From assembly GCA_026197095.1 (NCBI GenBank), contig JAPHTF010000012.1:1-64000 (forward strand): a DNA stretch of 64,000 nucleotides, given 5' to 3'. Positions within the stretch are counted from its first letter, which is position 1. The number at the start of each line of letters is the position of its first letter. Below are positions 16,798 through 24,361 of this stretch, one piece after another. A program made the position numbers and the translations under genes. A model generated the notes under the pieces. The model saw only the letters and a program-made list of their open reading frames with translations. It searched no databases and had not been told where the DNA came from. Origin of the DNA: Gammaproteobacteria bacterium. Lineage in GTDB: Bacteria; Pseudomonadota; Gammaproteobacteria; UBA6429; Thiohalophilaceae.

Positions 16798-17358
16798 ATG
16801 AATAAATCAATAATTACTACAACTGTGCTTCTTTTCATGTTGAGTGCAGGCTCAATGGTTCATGCTGCTACCGGAAGTAGTTTAAACATTAAAACGGGAA
16901 GCTTTTCCATAAATGATAAGACTCAAAACATTGGCGGAACAACAGTCACATTTGATGACTCATCAGATTCTGTTTTCTCTATTGAGTATGAAAGTGCATT
17001 TGGCAAGAACTTTTCGTGGGGTGTTGACGTTCTGAATTATTCAAATGATATTTTGGCTGGCTCTAGTGCGAATGATGCCAGTACACTGCTCGTTATGGGT
17101 ACTGTAAGAAAATACTTTGATGTAAGTAAGCATGTTCAGCCTTATATCGGTGGCGGTGTAGGTACATCTGTTGTAACTATTGTAGGTTCAGGCTCTGGTA
17201 TTGCATTTCAGGGGATGGCAGGGATTAAATTCCCATTTGATAGTATTTCTGCAATCCTGGAATATAAATTTATATCATCAGAAGCTGATGATGATTATGG
17301 AGCATCGATTGATGTATCCGGTAGTGGAATTTTTGCTGGTATTGCTATTAATTTTTAA
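16798..17358 (+). CDS. Small outer-membrane beta-barrel protein
   Basis: 186 aa. A signal peptide (about 1-23, ending VHAA) is followed by alternating amphipathic strands with paired glycines and aromatics. The C-terminus ends in Phe (GIAINF), the outer-membrane insertion signature. The pattern VQPYIGGGVGTSVV and the length fit an OmpW/OmpX-like eight-stranded barrel. The function is probably structural or transport. An AAGGAAAAA ribosome site precedes the ATG, and a terminator follows. Confidence 0.75.
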   Translation: MNKSIITTTVLLFMLSAGSMVHAATGSSLNIKTGSFSINDKTQNIGGTTVTFDDSSDSVFSIEYESAFGKNFSWGVDVLNYSNDILAGSSANDASTLLVMGTVRKYFDVSKHVQPYIGGGVGTSVVTIVGSGSGIAFQGMAGIKFPFDSISAILEYKFISSEADDDYGASIDVSGSGIFAGIAINF

Positions 17359-17379
17359 AATTTGAAGCTTATAGAAGAC

Positions 17380-17409
17380 AAAAAGCCAGGTTATATACCT
17401 GGCTTTTTT
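17380..17409. terminator. Bidirectional intrinsic terminator
   Basis: AAAAAGCCAGG / CCTGGCTTTTTT with a 7-nt loop, A-rich on the left and T-rich on the right. It ends the beta-barrel gene on the plus strand and the HD-GYP gene on the minus strand. Confidence 0.9.
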
Positions 17410-17427
17410 GTATGGCACATTTCCACG

Positions 17428-18693
17428 TTAGGTTAGAGATTCTTCATCAATGATTCTTTTCACATCAATATTAAATTCTTTTGCATCAGCAATACGTTTG
17501 ATTTCTGGTCTACCGTCTTTTTTTTCCCATATCGAGCTGGCAAGATTAACCAGTTTTCGGCGTGGATAAAATTCTTTATCTCTATTCATCAATAACATGA
17601 CTACTGGTTTCATACGATGTGTTTCATTTAGTTTAACAACTAAACCAATGTGACCAGTTTTTAATTCTACGATGCTGCCAATGGGATAAATACCTAATGT
17701 GCGTATAAATTTTTGCATGAGTTCTTCATCAAAATTATCAGGCATCCATTCATATAGTCTCTGCATGGCTTCATGTGGTGTCATTCCATCATGATAGACA
17801 CGATCACTTGTTATCGCATCATATACGTCTGTAATTGAAACAATTTTTGTAAAGTAGCTAATGCTTTTAGCATTTAATTTATCTGGATAACCCTGTCCAT
17901 TAAGTCGTTCATGATGGTTTCTGACTATTGTTAGCACTTCATCAGATAAGTTTTTATCGTTACGAATTAATTCATATCCCATACCCGGGTGTGATTTCAT
18001 AATTTCAAATTCATCGTTAGTTAATTTACCAGGCTTATTAAGAACTTTAAGAGGTACTCGCATTTTCCCGATATCATGTAACAATGCACCTAAGCCTAAT
18101 TCATTTAATTTATCTTTAGGGAGATTTAAAGCACGTCCAAATGTTAAGGATAAAACACAAACATTTAAGCTATGTATGGCGGTATATTCATCACGATTTT
18201 TTAACTGTGTGAGCCACATCGAAGCATCTATACTTGTTGCGATATTGCTGGCTAATTCTGCAACGAGCTTTTTTGCTTTTTGTGTGTCGACAACTTTGCC
18301 CATTCTTGCTTCGTTGAGCATGTTATCAATATAGCTGCGAGTTTTATCACGCGCCTTACGTGCGCTGATCAGATCTTCAGTAAAACTCGATTTATCAAAT
18401 TTGGTCTTTGTTAGTATAACCGTGTCAGTGAAATCAACTTTTTTTGATTTAGGTTTTTTCTTTTTTACAGGTTTTTGTGTGGATGCTAATGTTTGTAATG
18501 ATGCAGAAATATCAAAGGGTGTTTTTTCGGTATCGATATAAACATATTTACAGGTTGATAATATTGTTTGAAGTTCTTCAGTATCATTTAACAAAAAACC
18601 TTGAAATAGAAATGGTGATTCGACCCATGGTTTATCCAGTTCCGATACATACATACCTAACTTTAAATCTTCACTATGAACTTTTATTTTCAT
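17428..18693 (-). CDS. HD-GYP domain protein with N-terminal DUF3391, cyclic-di-GMP phosphodiesterase
   Basis: 421 aa. The N-terminal DUF3391-like region (MKIKVHSEDLKLGMYVSELD) is followed by a Lys-rich linker. The HD-GYP domain shows HSLNVCVLSL, LLHDIGKMRVP and the HHERLNGQGYP signature. HD-GYP proteins hydrolyse c-di-GMP to pGpG or GMP. All metal ligands look present, so it should be active. The C-terminal extension (about 320-421) is the usual one for this architecture. It pairs functionally with the GGDEF protein at 29072-30082. Confidence 0.92.
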   Translation of the reverse strand: MKIKVHSEDLKLGMYVSELDKPWVESPFLFQGFLLNDTEELQTILSTCKYVYIDTEKTPFDISASLQTLASTQKPVKKKKPKSKKVDFTDTVILTKTKFDKSSFTEDLISARKARDKTRSYIDNMLNEARMGKVVDTQKAKKLVAELASNIATSIDASMWLTQLKNRDEYTAIHSLNVCVLSLTFGRALNLPKDKLNELGLGALLHDIGKMRVPLKVLNKPGKLTNDEFEIMKSHPGMGYELIRNDKNLSDEVLTIVRNHHERLNGQGYPDKLNAKSISYFTKIVSITDVYDAITSDRVYHDGMTPHEAMQRLYEWMPDNFDEELMQKFIRTLGIYPIGSIVELKTGHIGLVVKLNETHRMKPVVMLLMNRDKEFYPRRKLVNLASSIWEKKDGRPEIKRIADAKEFNIDVKRIIDEESLT

Positions 18694-18838
18694 AAAACCT
18701 AAATATTAATTATTGGAAAAATCACCTTACATAGCTTATATCGGTTAATTGTAGTTTTGCTTAATGTTTTTTGAGCTGGTTTTTTAAATATAAATAGCAA
18801 GGGGAGGTGGGGAGAGTTCAATTATATCGTGAAACAAT

Positions 18839-18867
18839 AAAAAGGCCAGAATAAATCTGGCCTTTTT
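18839..18867 (-). terminator. Intrinsic terminator downstream of the broken 64-codon gene
   Basis: AAAAAGGCCAGA / TCTGGCCTTTTT with a 5-nt loop. It lies 39 bp after the stop of the minus-strand small gene, which shows that the small gene is, or was, a complete transcription unit. Confidence 0.85.
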
Positions 18868-18905
18868 AAAAAACTGATGTAACGGGGCTAATTACCTGGA
18901 TGTAA

Positions 18906-19100
18906 TTATTTAGTCCAGTTACCGAAGTTTTCTGTAGTACGTTCAGTACCATCTTCGTAACCTGCACTGTAAGCTTCAGTTACACGCTGCTCTTCACGTT
19001 CTGGGTTGTGAACGTATCCACCTTGCCAGCCTTGAACGTATTCAGCGTCTACGCCCATTTCTTCCATTTTAGTACATGCATCATAATATTATTGGTTCAT
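18906..19100 (-). pseudogene. 64-codon gene interrupted by an in-frame TAA at codon 4
   Basis: On the minus strand a strong ribosome site (GAGGAGA) is followed by ATG AAC CAA TAA. The same frame then stays open for 60 codons: YYDACTKMEEMGVDAEYVQG and onward to a TAA at 18906-18908. The protein is compact, with conserved-looking repeats of Gly, Tyr and Trp (QGWQGGY, SAGYEDG) and the stretch HNPEREEQRVTEAY. A canonical terminator follows. The early stop (19089-19091) is one base from GAA or CAA. Translation could restart at Met12 (19067) or Met15, but no ribosome site precedes either. Possible explanations are a recent nonsense mutation, a sequence error or readthrough. I do not recognise the family. 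Confidence 0.7.
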
Positions 19101-19191
19101 CGGTATCTCCTCGGAATAATCCGGTAATTATCTCAATTTAAGAACAAATGTTCAAATTCTTTATCCAGCTTTTCCCTATAAATAAGCCCGG

Positions 19192-19292
19192 GGTTCAGCT
19201 CGAATCTTATCTATTCCTGACCATCATGCATTGCTGGCTAAACTGAACCAGTTTCACCTGATGGTGTAGGAATCAATGCAGCCAGAGCTGCA
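19192..19292 (-). ncRNA. Structured segment upstream of the small gene (leader or small RNA)
   Basis: Several pairing arms are seen. ATTCCT-g-ACCATC (19213-19225) pairs with GATGGT-gt-AGGAAT (19260-19273). Inside it CTGG (19234-19237) pairs with CCAG (19248-19251). GGTTCAG (19192-19198) can pair alternatively with CTGAACC (19243-19249). TGCAGC-caga-GCTGCA (19277-19292) is a separate hairpin. The overlap of two mutually exclusive pairings is the pattern of a switch. It is about 90 bp upstream of the small gene's start on the minus strand. The strand and function are inferred; it does not match a riboswitch I know. Confidence 0.4.
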
Positions 19293-19415
19293 CCTCTATC
19301 TTTTCCAGTCCCGCTGACTTGCTCTCGCGACACTTGAACAGTACTTAACTGTCCGAATTTTGTAGGCTTTAATTATGTTTGAATTGCGACGATTCGTCTG
19401 TAACATAACAGCCAT

Positions 19416-19442
19416 ATTAACCATGCTATTAACATGGTTAAT
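19416..19442. repeat. Perfect 10-bp inverted repeat
   Basis: ATTAACCATG / CATGGTTAAT with a 7-bp spacer. It sits in the gap between the broken small gene and the Sel1 gene, where promoters for both directions are expected, so it is a candidate operator. The rest of 19293-19611 shows no gene. Confidence 0.55.
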
Positions 19443-19611
19443 GGTTTTAGCTTCAGAAGTATACAAAGCTATACGGCGGGTAAATATATCCCTATAGGGC
19501 AGGTTTATAATATTATCCTCTATCTTAGGGGTAATAACCTAGTTGGTGCGTCAGGTATGTGTTTCAGGCTATACTAGCGGGCTAATTTTAATCGTTTTAA
19601 GGGATACCGAC

Positions 19612-20040
19612 ATGACTGAAGGCGAAGATATTGTTGACTATAACAGCGCGATGAGTGCTTTTGAATCAAAACACTTTTCTACTGCTATACAGCTCCTTTC
19701 TCCATTTGCTGAAAAAGGGAACCCTGAAGCACAACACCGTTGTGCCATTATGTTTCAAAATGGCTTAGGCGTTGCACCTAACGAAGCTAAAGCCGTTGAG
19801 TATATGACCGCGGCAGCAGAACAGGGACATGCCGTTGCACAACATGGTCTTGGTTTTATGTATATGGAAGGTGAGTGTGTAGAAAAGAATGCTGAGAAAG
19901 CATTAGAGTGGTTTTTAAAAGCCGCTGAACAAGGCATGGTCGGTTCCATGACAACTATTGCTATGATGTATGAAGAAGGTAAAGGGGTTGAGAAGAACCC
20001 AGAACTAGCCAAAGAATGGTACGCAAAGGCAGGTTTTTAG
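19612..20040 (+). CDS. Sel1-repeat (TPR-like) protein
   Basis: 142 aa from the ATG at 19612, chosen because AAGGGAT lies just upstream; the frame is open for 23 more codons but without a ribosome site. At least three Sel1 repeats of about 36 residues are visible (GNPEAQHRCAIMFQNGLGVA, AEQGHAVAQHGLGFMYMEGE, AEQGMVGSMTTIAMMYEEGK). Sel1 repeats bind proteins and are common in signalling or envelope adaptors. There is no signal peptide, so it is likely cytoplasmic. Its partner is unknown. Confidence 0.85.
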   Translation: MTEGEDIVDYNSAMSAFESKHFSTAIQLLSPFAEKGNPEAQHRCAIMFQNGLGVAPNEAKAVEYMTAAAEQGHAVAQHGLGFMYMEGECVEKNAEKALEWFLKAAEQGMVGSMTTIAMMYEEGKGVEKNPELAKEWYAKAGF

Positions 20041-20054
20041 TTTAACTCAAGATG

Positions 20055-20236
20055 TTTATCGCAAAGTACGCAGTGGCGCAAAGAGCGCAAAGGAAAACGA
20101 AGTAATAATATTTATTACTCCACTATTATTTGTGATGGATAAATTTGTATTTAAGTTTATAACATCGTTACCTAACTTGCTTAACATTAAAAACTTTGCG
20201 TTCTTAGCGCCTCTGCGCTCTTTGCGTTGAAAACTC
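20055..20236. repeat. Second inverted pair of GCAAAG-type intergenic repeats
   Basis: The left arm, about 20055-20098, contains CGCAAAGTACGCAGTGGCGC. The right arm, about 20188-20236, is its reverse type, with TTTGCGTTCTTAGCGCCTCT. They flank about 90 bp of AT-rich DNA. The family is the same as at 12416-12646. Confidence 0.7.
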
Positions 20237-20260
20237 TAATTTTTTAAGTGGAATTAACTA

Positions 20261-21301
20261 ATGCGTCCAGCACATTTAACAACAGTTTTAGATAAAGAAT
20301 TTTTAAGTACTGAAGAAGGCCATCACACACCTGTTATGTTGTGGGGTGCACCAGGTGTTGGTAAGTCACAAATCATCTCTCAAATTGCTAAACGACATAA
20401 TGCACCTTCAATTGATATTCGTTTATCTCAAATGGAGCCAAGTGATTTGCGCGGTATTCCTTTTCGTGATGGCATTCGTGTTGAATGGGCTATACCTTCA
20501 ATGTTGCCAAATGCGGAAACGCACGGTCCTGAAGGGATTTTATTTTTAGATGAAATTACTTCAGCACCACCGAGTGTATCTGCTGCTGCTTATCAGTTAA
20601 TTTTAGATCGTAAGCTCGGTGATTATGAAGTGCCTAAAGGCTGGGCAATATTTGCAGCAGGTAACCGCCAAGGTGACCGCGGTGTAACTTATACAATGCC
20701 TGCACCCTTAGCGAATCGTTTTTCACATTTTGATTTTGAAGTTAATGTTGATGACTGGGTGGCATGGGCATATAAAAATAATATAGATGATCGTGTTATT
20801 GCTTTTGTCCGTTTTCGTCCTGAGCTTTTATTTGAGTTTGATCCGGCACATAACCCGGTTGCTTTCCCTTCACCGCGGTCCTGGGAATTTGCGCATCGTG
20901 CGGTACAAAAGTTTGAACACCAAAATGAGATTCGTTTAGGTGCATTACAAGCCTGTGTTGGTCCTGCTGCGGGAATAGAATTAAATGCCTTTATCACTAA
21001 CCTTGATCAATTACCTGACATTGGCGCAATTCTTAAAGGTGAGCAGGTTGAAGCACCCTCTGAAATCGATTTGCAGTATGCCGTTGCTTCCTCATTAGTT
21101 AGACACGCTATTCGCGTGCAAGAAAGCGATGATGCTCAAGCCGTTCATGGTCATATATTAAATTATGCTTCTGTTTTTCCTCAACGTGAAATGGGCGTTA
21201 TGTTGGTTTCGGATATGCACAGGGCAATTGGTAATGATATTTTTGCTGTACCTGAATTTGCTCAGTGGTCAAATGCGATTGCTGATGTCATGCTTTATTA
21301 A
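20261..21301 (+). CDS. MoxR-type AAA+ ATPase
   Basis: 346 aa. Walker A GAPGVGKS near 29-36, Walker B ILFLDEIT, and the sensor-type segment IFAAGNRQGD are clear. MoxR ATPases act with VWA-domain proteins as chaperones that load cofactors or activate enzymes, as in the NorQ/NorD and CbbQ/CbbO pairs. Here the VWA partner follows by 31 bp, and a DsrS-like gene follows that. I infer that the pair serves a sulfur-oxidation enzyme. Confidence 0.92.
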   Translation: MRPAHLTTVLDKEFLSTEEGHHTPVMLWGAPGVGKSQIISQIAKRHNAPSIDIRLSQMEPSDLRGIPFRDGIRVEWAIPSMLPNAETHGPEGILFLDEITSAPPSVSAAAYQLILDRKLGDYEVPKGWAIFAAGNRQGDRGVTYTMPAPLANRFSHFDFEVNVDDWVAWAYKNNIDDRVIAFVRFRPELLFEFDPAHNPVAFPSPRSWEFAHRAVQKFEHQNEIRLGALQACVGPAAGIELNAFITNLDQLPDIGAILKGEQVEAPSEIDLQYAVASSLVRHAIRVQESDDAQAVHGHILNYASVFPQREMGVMLVSDMHRAIGNDIFAVPEFAQWSNAIADVMLY

Positions 21302-21332
21302 CTTTGTTGTTTCTAAATGTCTGCACTGATAA

Positions 21333-22685
21333 ATGATAAATCAAGCTGAACATGATTTAAATCCTGTAGAATTAAAGTTAACTGCTGCGCGTACGCGTTT
21401 AATTATTGATAAACCTTTTTTAGGTGCCTTAGTTTTGCGTTTACCAATGGAACAAGCTGATCCCGAATGGTGTAAAACAACGGCAACAGATGCACGTAAG
21501 TTTTATTACAATTACGAATTTATTGACTGCCTTTCTATCGAAGAAACACAATTTATGCTTTCACATGAAGCTTTGCATTGTGCGCTATCTCATTTTTCTC
21601 GCCGTCAACATCGGGTTACTCATAAGTGGGATCTGTCTTGTGACTATGCGATAAATCCATTACTCATTAAAGATGGACTGACACCTCCGCCAGGGACATT
21701 GCACTTACGCGAATATGAAGGTATGACTGCGGAAGAAATTTATCCATTAATTGATGACCTGGATAATCAAGAAACATTAGACCAACATATTTATGATGAT
21801 TCGAATTCAGAAGGTGAAAATAATCTTGCTCCACCACCTGAAAGTGATTCAGACGCAGACAATACCACAAAAGAAAAATCACCCAGTCAGGGTGCAGGTT
21901 CACAACAGTCTCCTGAACAACAAACAGGCCAGAGTGGAAGTCAACCGAGTTCAAATGACAAAGAAGGTGGTGGACAATCATCTCAACCACAAAAACAGGA
22001 CAAAAATCAAAATGGAAAGGGTGCCGAAAAACCTCAACCATTAACTCATCAAGAAAAAGAAAACTTAACCGTACAGTGGCAACAGCGCTTAGCAGGTGCC
22101 GCACAACAAGCCATGCAGGCAGGAAAGCTTGATGGTGAAATGGCGCGGATGGTGGATTTTTTATTACAGCCACAATTGCCATGGAGAAACTTAGTCTCGC
22201 GATATTTAAATTCGATTGCGCGAGATGATTATAGTTACACACGGCCGTCTACGCGTCGTGGTGATCCGGCTATTTACCCCAGTCTGCGCAGTGCACAACT
22301 TGATATTGCCATTGCAATTGATACCAGTGGTTCAATAAGTCAAAATGAAATTCAGGAATTTGTTTCTGAAATTGATTCACTTAAAGGTCAGATGCGAGCG
22401 AGAGTAACGCTTATTGCCTGTGATTCAGAATTAGCCGAAGGTTGCCCGTGGATATATGAGCCCTGGGAAGAGTTTAGCCTGCCTAAAAGTATTAAAGGTG
22501 GGGGTGGTACACGCTTTACACCCGTTTTTGACTGGGCGAATAAGCAAGATAAGATGCCCGATATATTAGTCTATTTTACTGATGCAGATGGTGAGTTTCC
22601 CAATGTTGAACCTGCTTTTGATGTACTCTGGTTGATCAAAGGAAAATCAAAAGTGCCCTGGGGGCAGCGAGTTCAACTCAATTAA
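21333..22685 (+). CDS. VWA-like domain protein with metallopeptidase-like N-terminus (DUF2201)
   Basis: 450 aa. The N-terminal domain carries an HExxH-type motif (LSHEALHCALSHFSRR). A Gln/Ser/Lys-rich low-complexity linker (about residues 150-235) follows. The C-terminal VWA-like domain has a MIDAS-type DTSGSIS and ends with VLVYFTDADGEFP. This is the usual partner of a MoxR ATPase. The gene starts 31 bp after the ATPase stop. Whether the zinc site is catalytic or structural is not known for the family. Confidence 0.88.
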   Translation: MINQAEHDLNPVELKLTAARTRLIIDKPFLGALVLRLPMEQADPEWCKTTATDARKFYYNYEFIDCLSIEETQFMLSHEALHCALSHFSRRQHRVTHKWDLSCDYAINPLLIKDGLTPPPGTLHLREYEGMTAEEIYPLIDDLDNQETLDQHIYDDSNSEGENNLAPPPESDSDADNTTKEKSPSQGAGSQQSPEQQTGQSGSQPSSNDKEGGGQSSQPQKQDKNQNGKGAEKPQPLTHQEKENLTVQWQQRLAGAAQQAMQAGKLDGEMARMVDFLLQPQLPWRNLVSRYLNSIARDDYSYTRPSTRRGDPAIYPSLRSAQLDIAIAIDTSGSISQNEIQEFVSEIDSLKGQMRARVTLIACDSELAEGCPWIYEPWEEFSLPKSIKGGGGTRFTPVFDWANKQDKMPDILVYFTDADGEFPNVEPAFDVLWLIKGKSKVPWGQRVQLN

Positions 22686-22763
22686 CAAGCTCGACGTTTT
22701 GGCTGAAACAGTGCCGGAATGCCGCAATGAAAAAATAAATAATGTAGTAAGAATATATAGAAT

Positions 22764-23888
22764 ATGAATCTCTCAAATGAAGATAATTTAAGAATGAATG
22801 TATTGCTGCATCAAGATTTGCAAGCAATTCGTATTGATGAATCTAAAATGATCGTTTATGGCTTGTCAGAAAAAGGTGAAGCAAAAGTCCCTTTAAAAGC
22901 TAACTGTAAAGATGATGTTTATATTAAACAGGTCAAAGAACTTATCTCAACACATGTTCTTGGTTCGCCTGGTGGATATCCAATTTTCTTACGCCGTTGG
23001 ACTCGTATGGGGCAATCTCGTACTCATGAAAGCCTTGAACGTTTATTGTTGCTGGGTGAGTCTGAAGCGATTGTTGCAGTAGTTAATGCAGATGACGTCA
23101 CTAATGAAGTTGCTCGGCGTGCATGGTGGGCGATGCCAACAGCTGAGAATGCACGATGTTTATTACGCCATGATGATGTGGTTAATGGTGAGATGGGTAA
23201 AGAACTGGCAGATTTTTTAGTCGAGTTTTTACCTTTTGAAGAAGAACCACGTGCCATGATTGAATCGGCACGGCTGGTTTTACAACAAAATCTTATTACT
23301 GAAGATGTGCGTGATAATTTATGGAAAAAAGGGCAACGTAAAAATGCCCTGTTAGTGGGTTTTTTAAAAGCGCTACCTGATCAACTTCCGGTTGAAACAG
23401 ATGAGCATAAGTTATTAGAAGAACTAAATGACAAACTAATTTCATTAAAAGACAATGTTTATGCTGAGATTGTATTGCGATTACTCAGTCAAGCCGGGCA
23501 GGCTTATCTGCAAACGGTTGAAGCTGTTTTGAAAAAGCCCTCAAATCAGGATGTCGTGATCTTACTTTTCAAAACGATTAGCAACTACTTTGATAGTGTA
23601 CGTCCTAATCAGGCTATCTATCAGGACATAGATGTTTTAATTTTAGATGCAAATAAATATGTTGATACGACTGCAACACAGGTTGAAGATCTTAAACAAA
23701 TATTACAATTAATACCTGAATTATCTTCATTCATGAAATCAATTTTAATTTTATCATTGATTGATGAAGCATTAGTTATTCCTGTTTTTTCTCGTACAGA
23801 TGCTATTGGTTCATTAATGAGAAAAAAACTCGATCATATTGTGAGTCCTTTGTTAAAGGAAATATCAATATTAAAGGGTAAGAACTAA
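22764..23888 (+). CDS. dsrS: DsrS-like protein
   Basis: 374 aa, soluble, about 42 kDa, no signal peptide. The N-terminal motif HVLGSPGGYPIFLRRWTRMGQ and the following LLLLGESEAIVAVV and RRAWWAMPTAENAR recall DsrS of Allochromatium, which is the last gene of its dsr cluster and has a size of about 41 kDa. DsrS has no known enzymatic function; it supports dsr function at a post-transcriptional level. Here it is separated from the dsr operon by 14 kb and follows the MoxR/VWA pair by 78 bp. Identification is from memory of the family. Confidence 0.7.
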   Translation: MNLSNEDNLRMNVLLHQDLQAIRIDESKMIVYGLSEKGEAKVPLKANCKDDVYIKQVKELISTHVLGSPGGYPIFLRRWTRMGQSRTHESLERLLLLGESEAIVAVVNADDVTNEVARRAWWAMPTAENARCLLRHDDVVNGEMGKELADFLVEFLPFEEEPRAMIESARLVLQQNLITEDVRDNLWKKGQRKNALLVGFLKALPDQLPVETDEHKLLEELNDKLISLKDNVYAEIVLRLLSQAGQAYLQTVEAVLKKPSNQDVVILLFKTISNYFDSVRPNQAIYQDIDVLILDANKYVDTTATQVEDLKQILQLIPELSSFMKSILILSLIDEALVIPVFSRTDAIGSLMRKKLDHIVSPLLKEISILKGKN

Positions 23889-23938
23889 TATTGTCTTAAA
23901 TGTAACAGGATAGTCATTAGTTGAGTTTGTTGCGTATT

Positions 23939-24307
23939 TTAACGTTTAGCGACCCAATCTAAAGCTTCCTGCTCGTTTAAACAGGCCTTCACATGTTTGT
24001 CACTCGTCAGGATTTTATAAAGAGTGACACTATTTATTGTTTCTGGACCACAGATAACCGCTAATTTAAAATCACCCCTATTAGTCGCATTGTTGATAAT
24101 ATAATCCGCTAACATATTTATTTCCATGTAGTCTTCAGAAATATTTGCTTCTTGAAAATCAGCGATGGTATTCAAGCCATTATGAAATTCAGGATTGCTT
24201 CTGATTTCAGATATAAATTTAACTAGTGCTTCAGGTTCTATTTTTCCTTCAAATTTACAATAAATGGTTTGTTTGTTGAGGTTAATAGAGTAGTTCATAT
24301 TTGTCAT
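23939..24307 (-). CDS. STAS/SpoIIAA-like small protein
   Basis: 122 aa. The alternation of strand and helix (YSINLNKQTIYCKFEGKIEP, then NTIADFQEANISED and FKLAVICGPE) looks like the single-domain SpoIIAA-like/STAS fold found in stand-alone proteins. There is no catalytic motif. It stands alone on the minus strand, converging with the DsrS-like gene. The family is not certain. Confidence 0.6.
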   Translation of the reverse strand: MTNMNYSINLNKQTIYCKFEGKIEPEALVKFISEIRSNPEFHNGLNTIADFQEANISEDYMEINMLADYIINNATNRGDFKLAVICGPETINSVTLYKILTSDKHVKACLNEQEALDWVAKR

Positions 24308-24361
24308 TGCGTGTTACTCAAGGTCGGGATTAATTGTCGTGCTAGTATTTTTATCGTTATC

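Noticed and set aside
18906-19100. Idea that TAA is reassigned in this organism
   Set aside because: TAA is used as the normal stop in many intact genes here, such as dsrJ, rspA and purB.
19238-19333. 31-residue GTG frame in the structured segment, minus strand
   Set aside because: No ribosome site; its bases are better explained by RNA pairing.
12416-20236. GCAAAG-type repeats as a CRISPR array
   Set aside because: Only pairs of inverted copies, far apart, with no regular spacers.
21667-22242. 191-codon minus-strand frame inside the VWA gene
   Set aside because: A shadow of the Gln/Ser-rich linker on the other strand.
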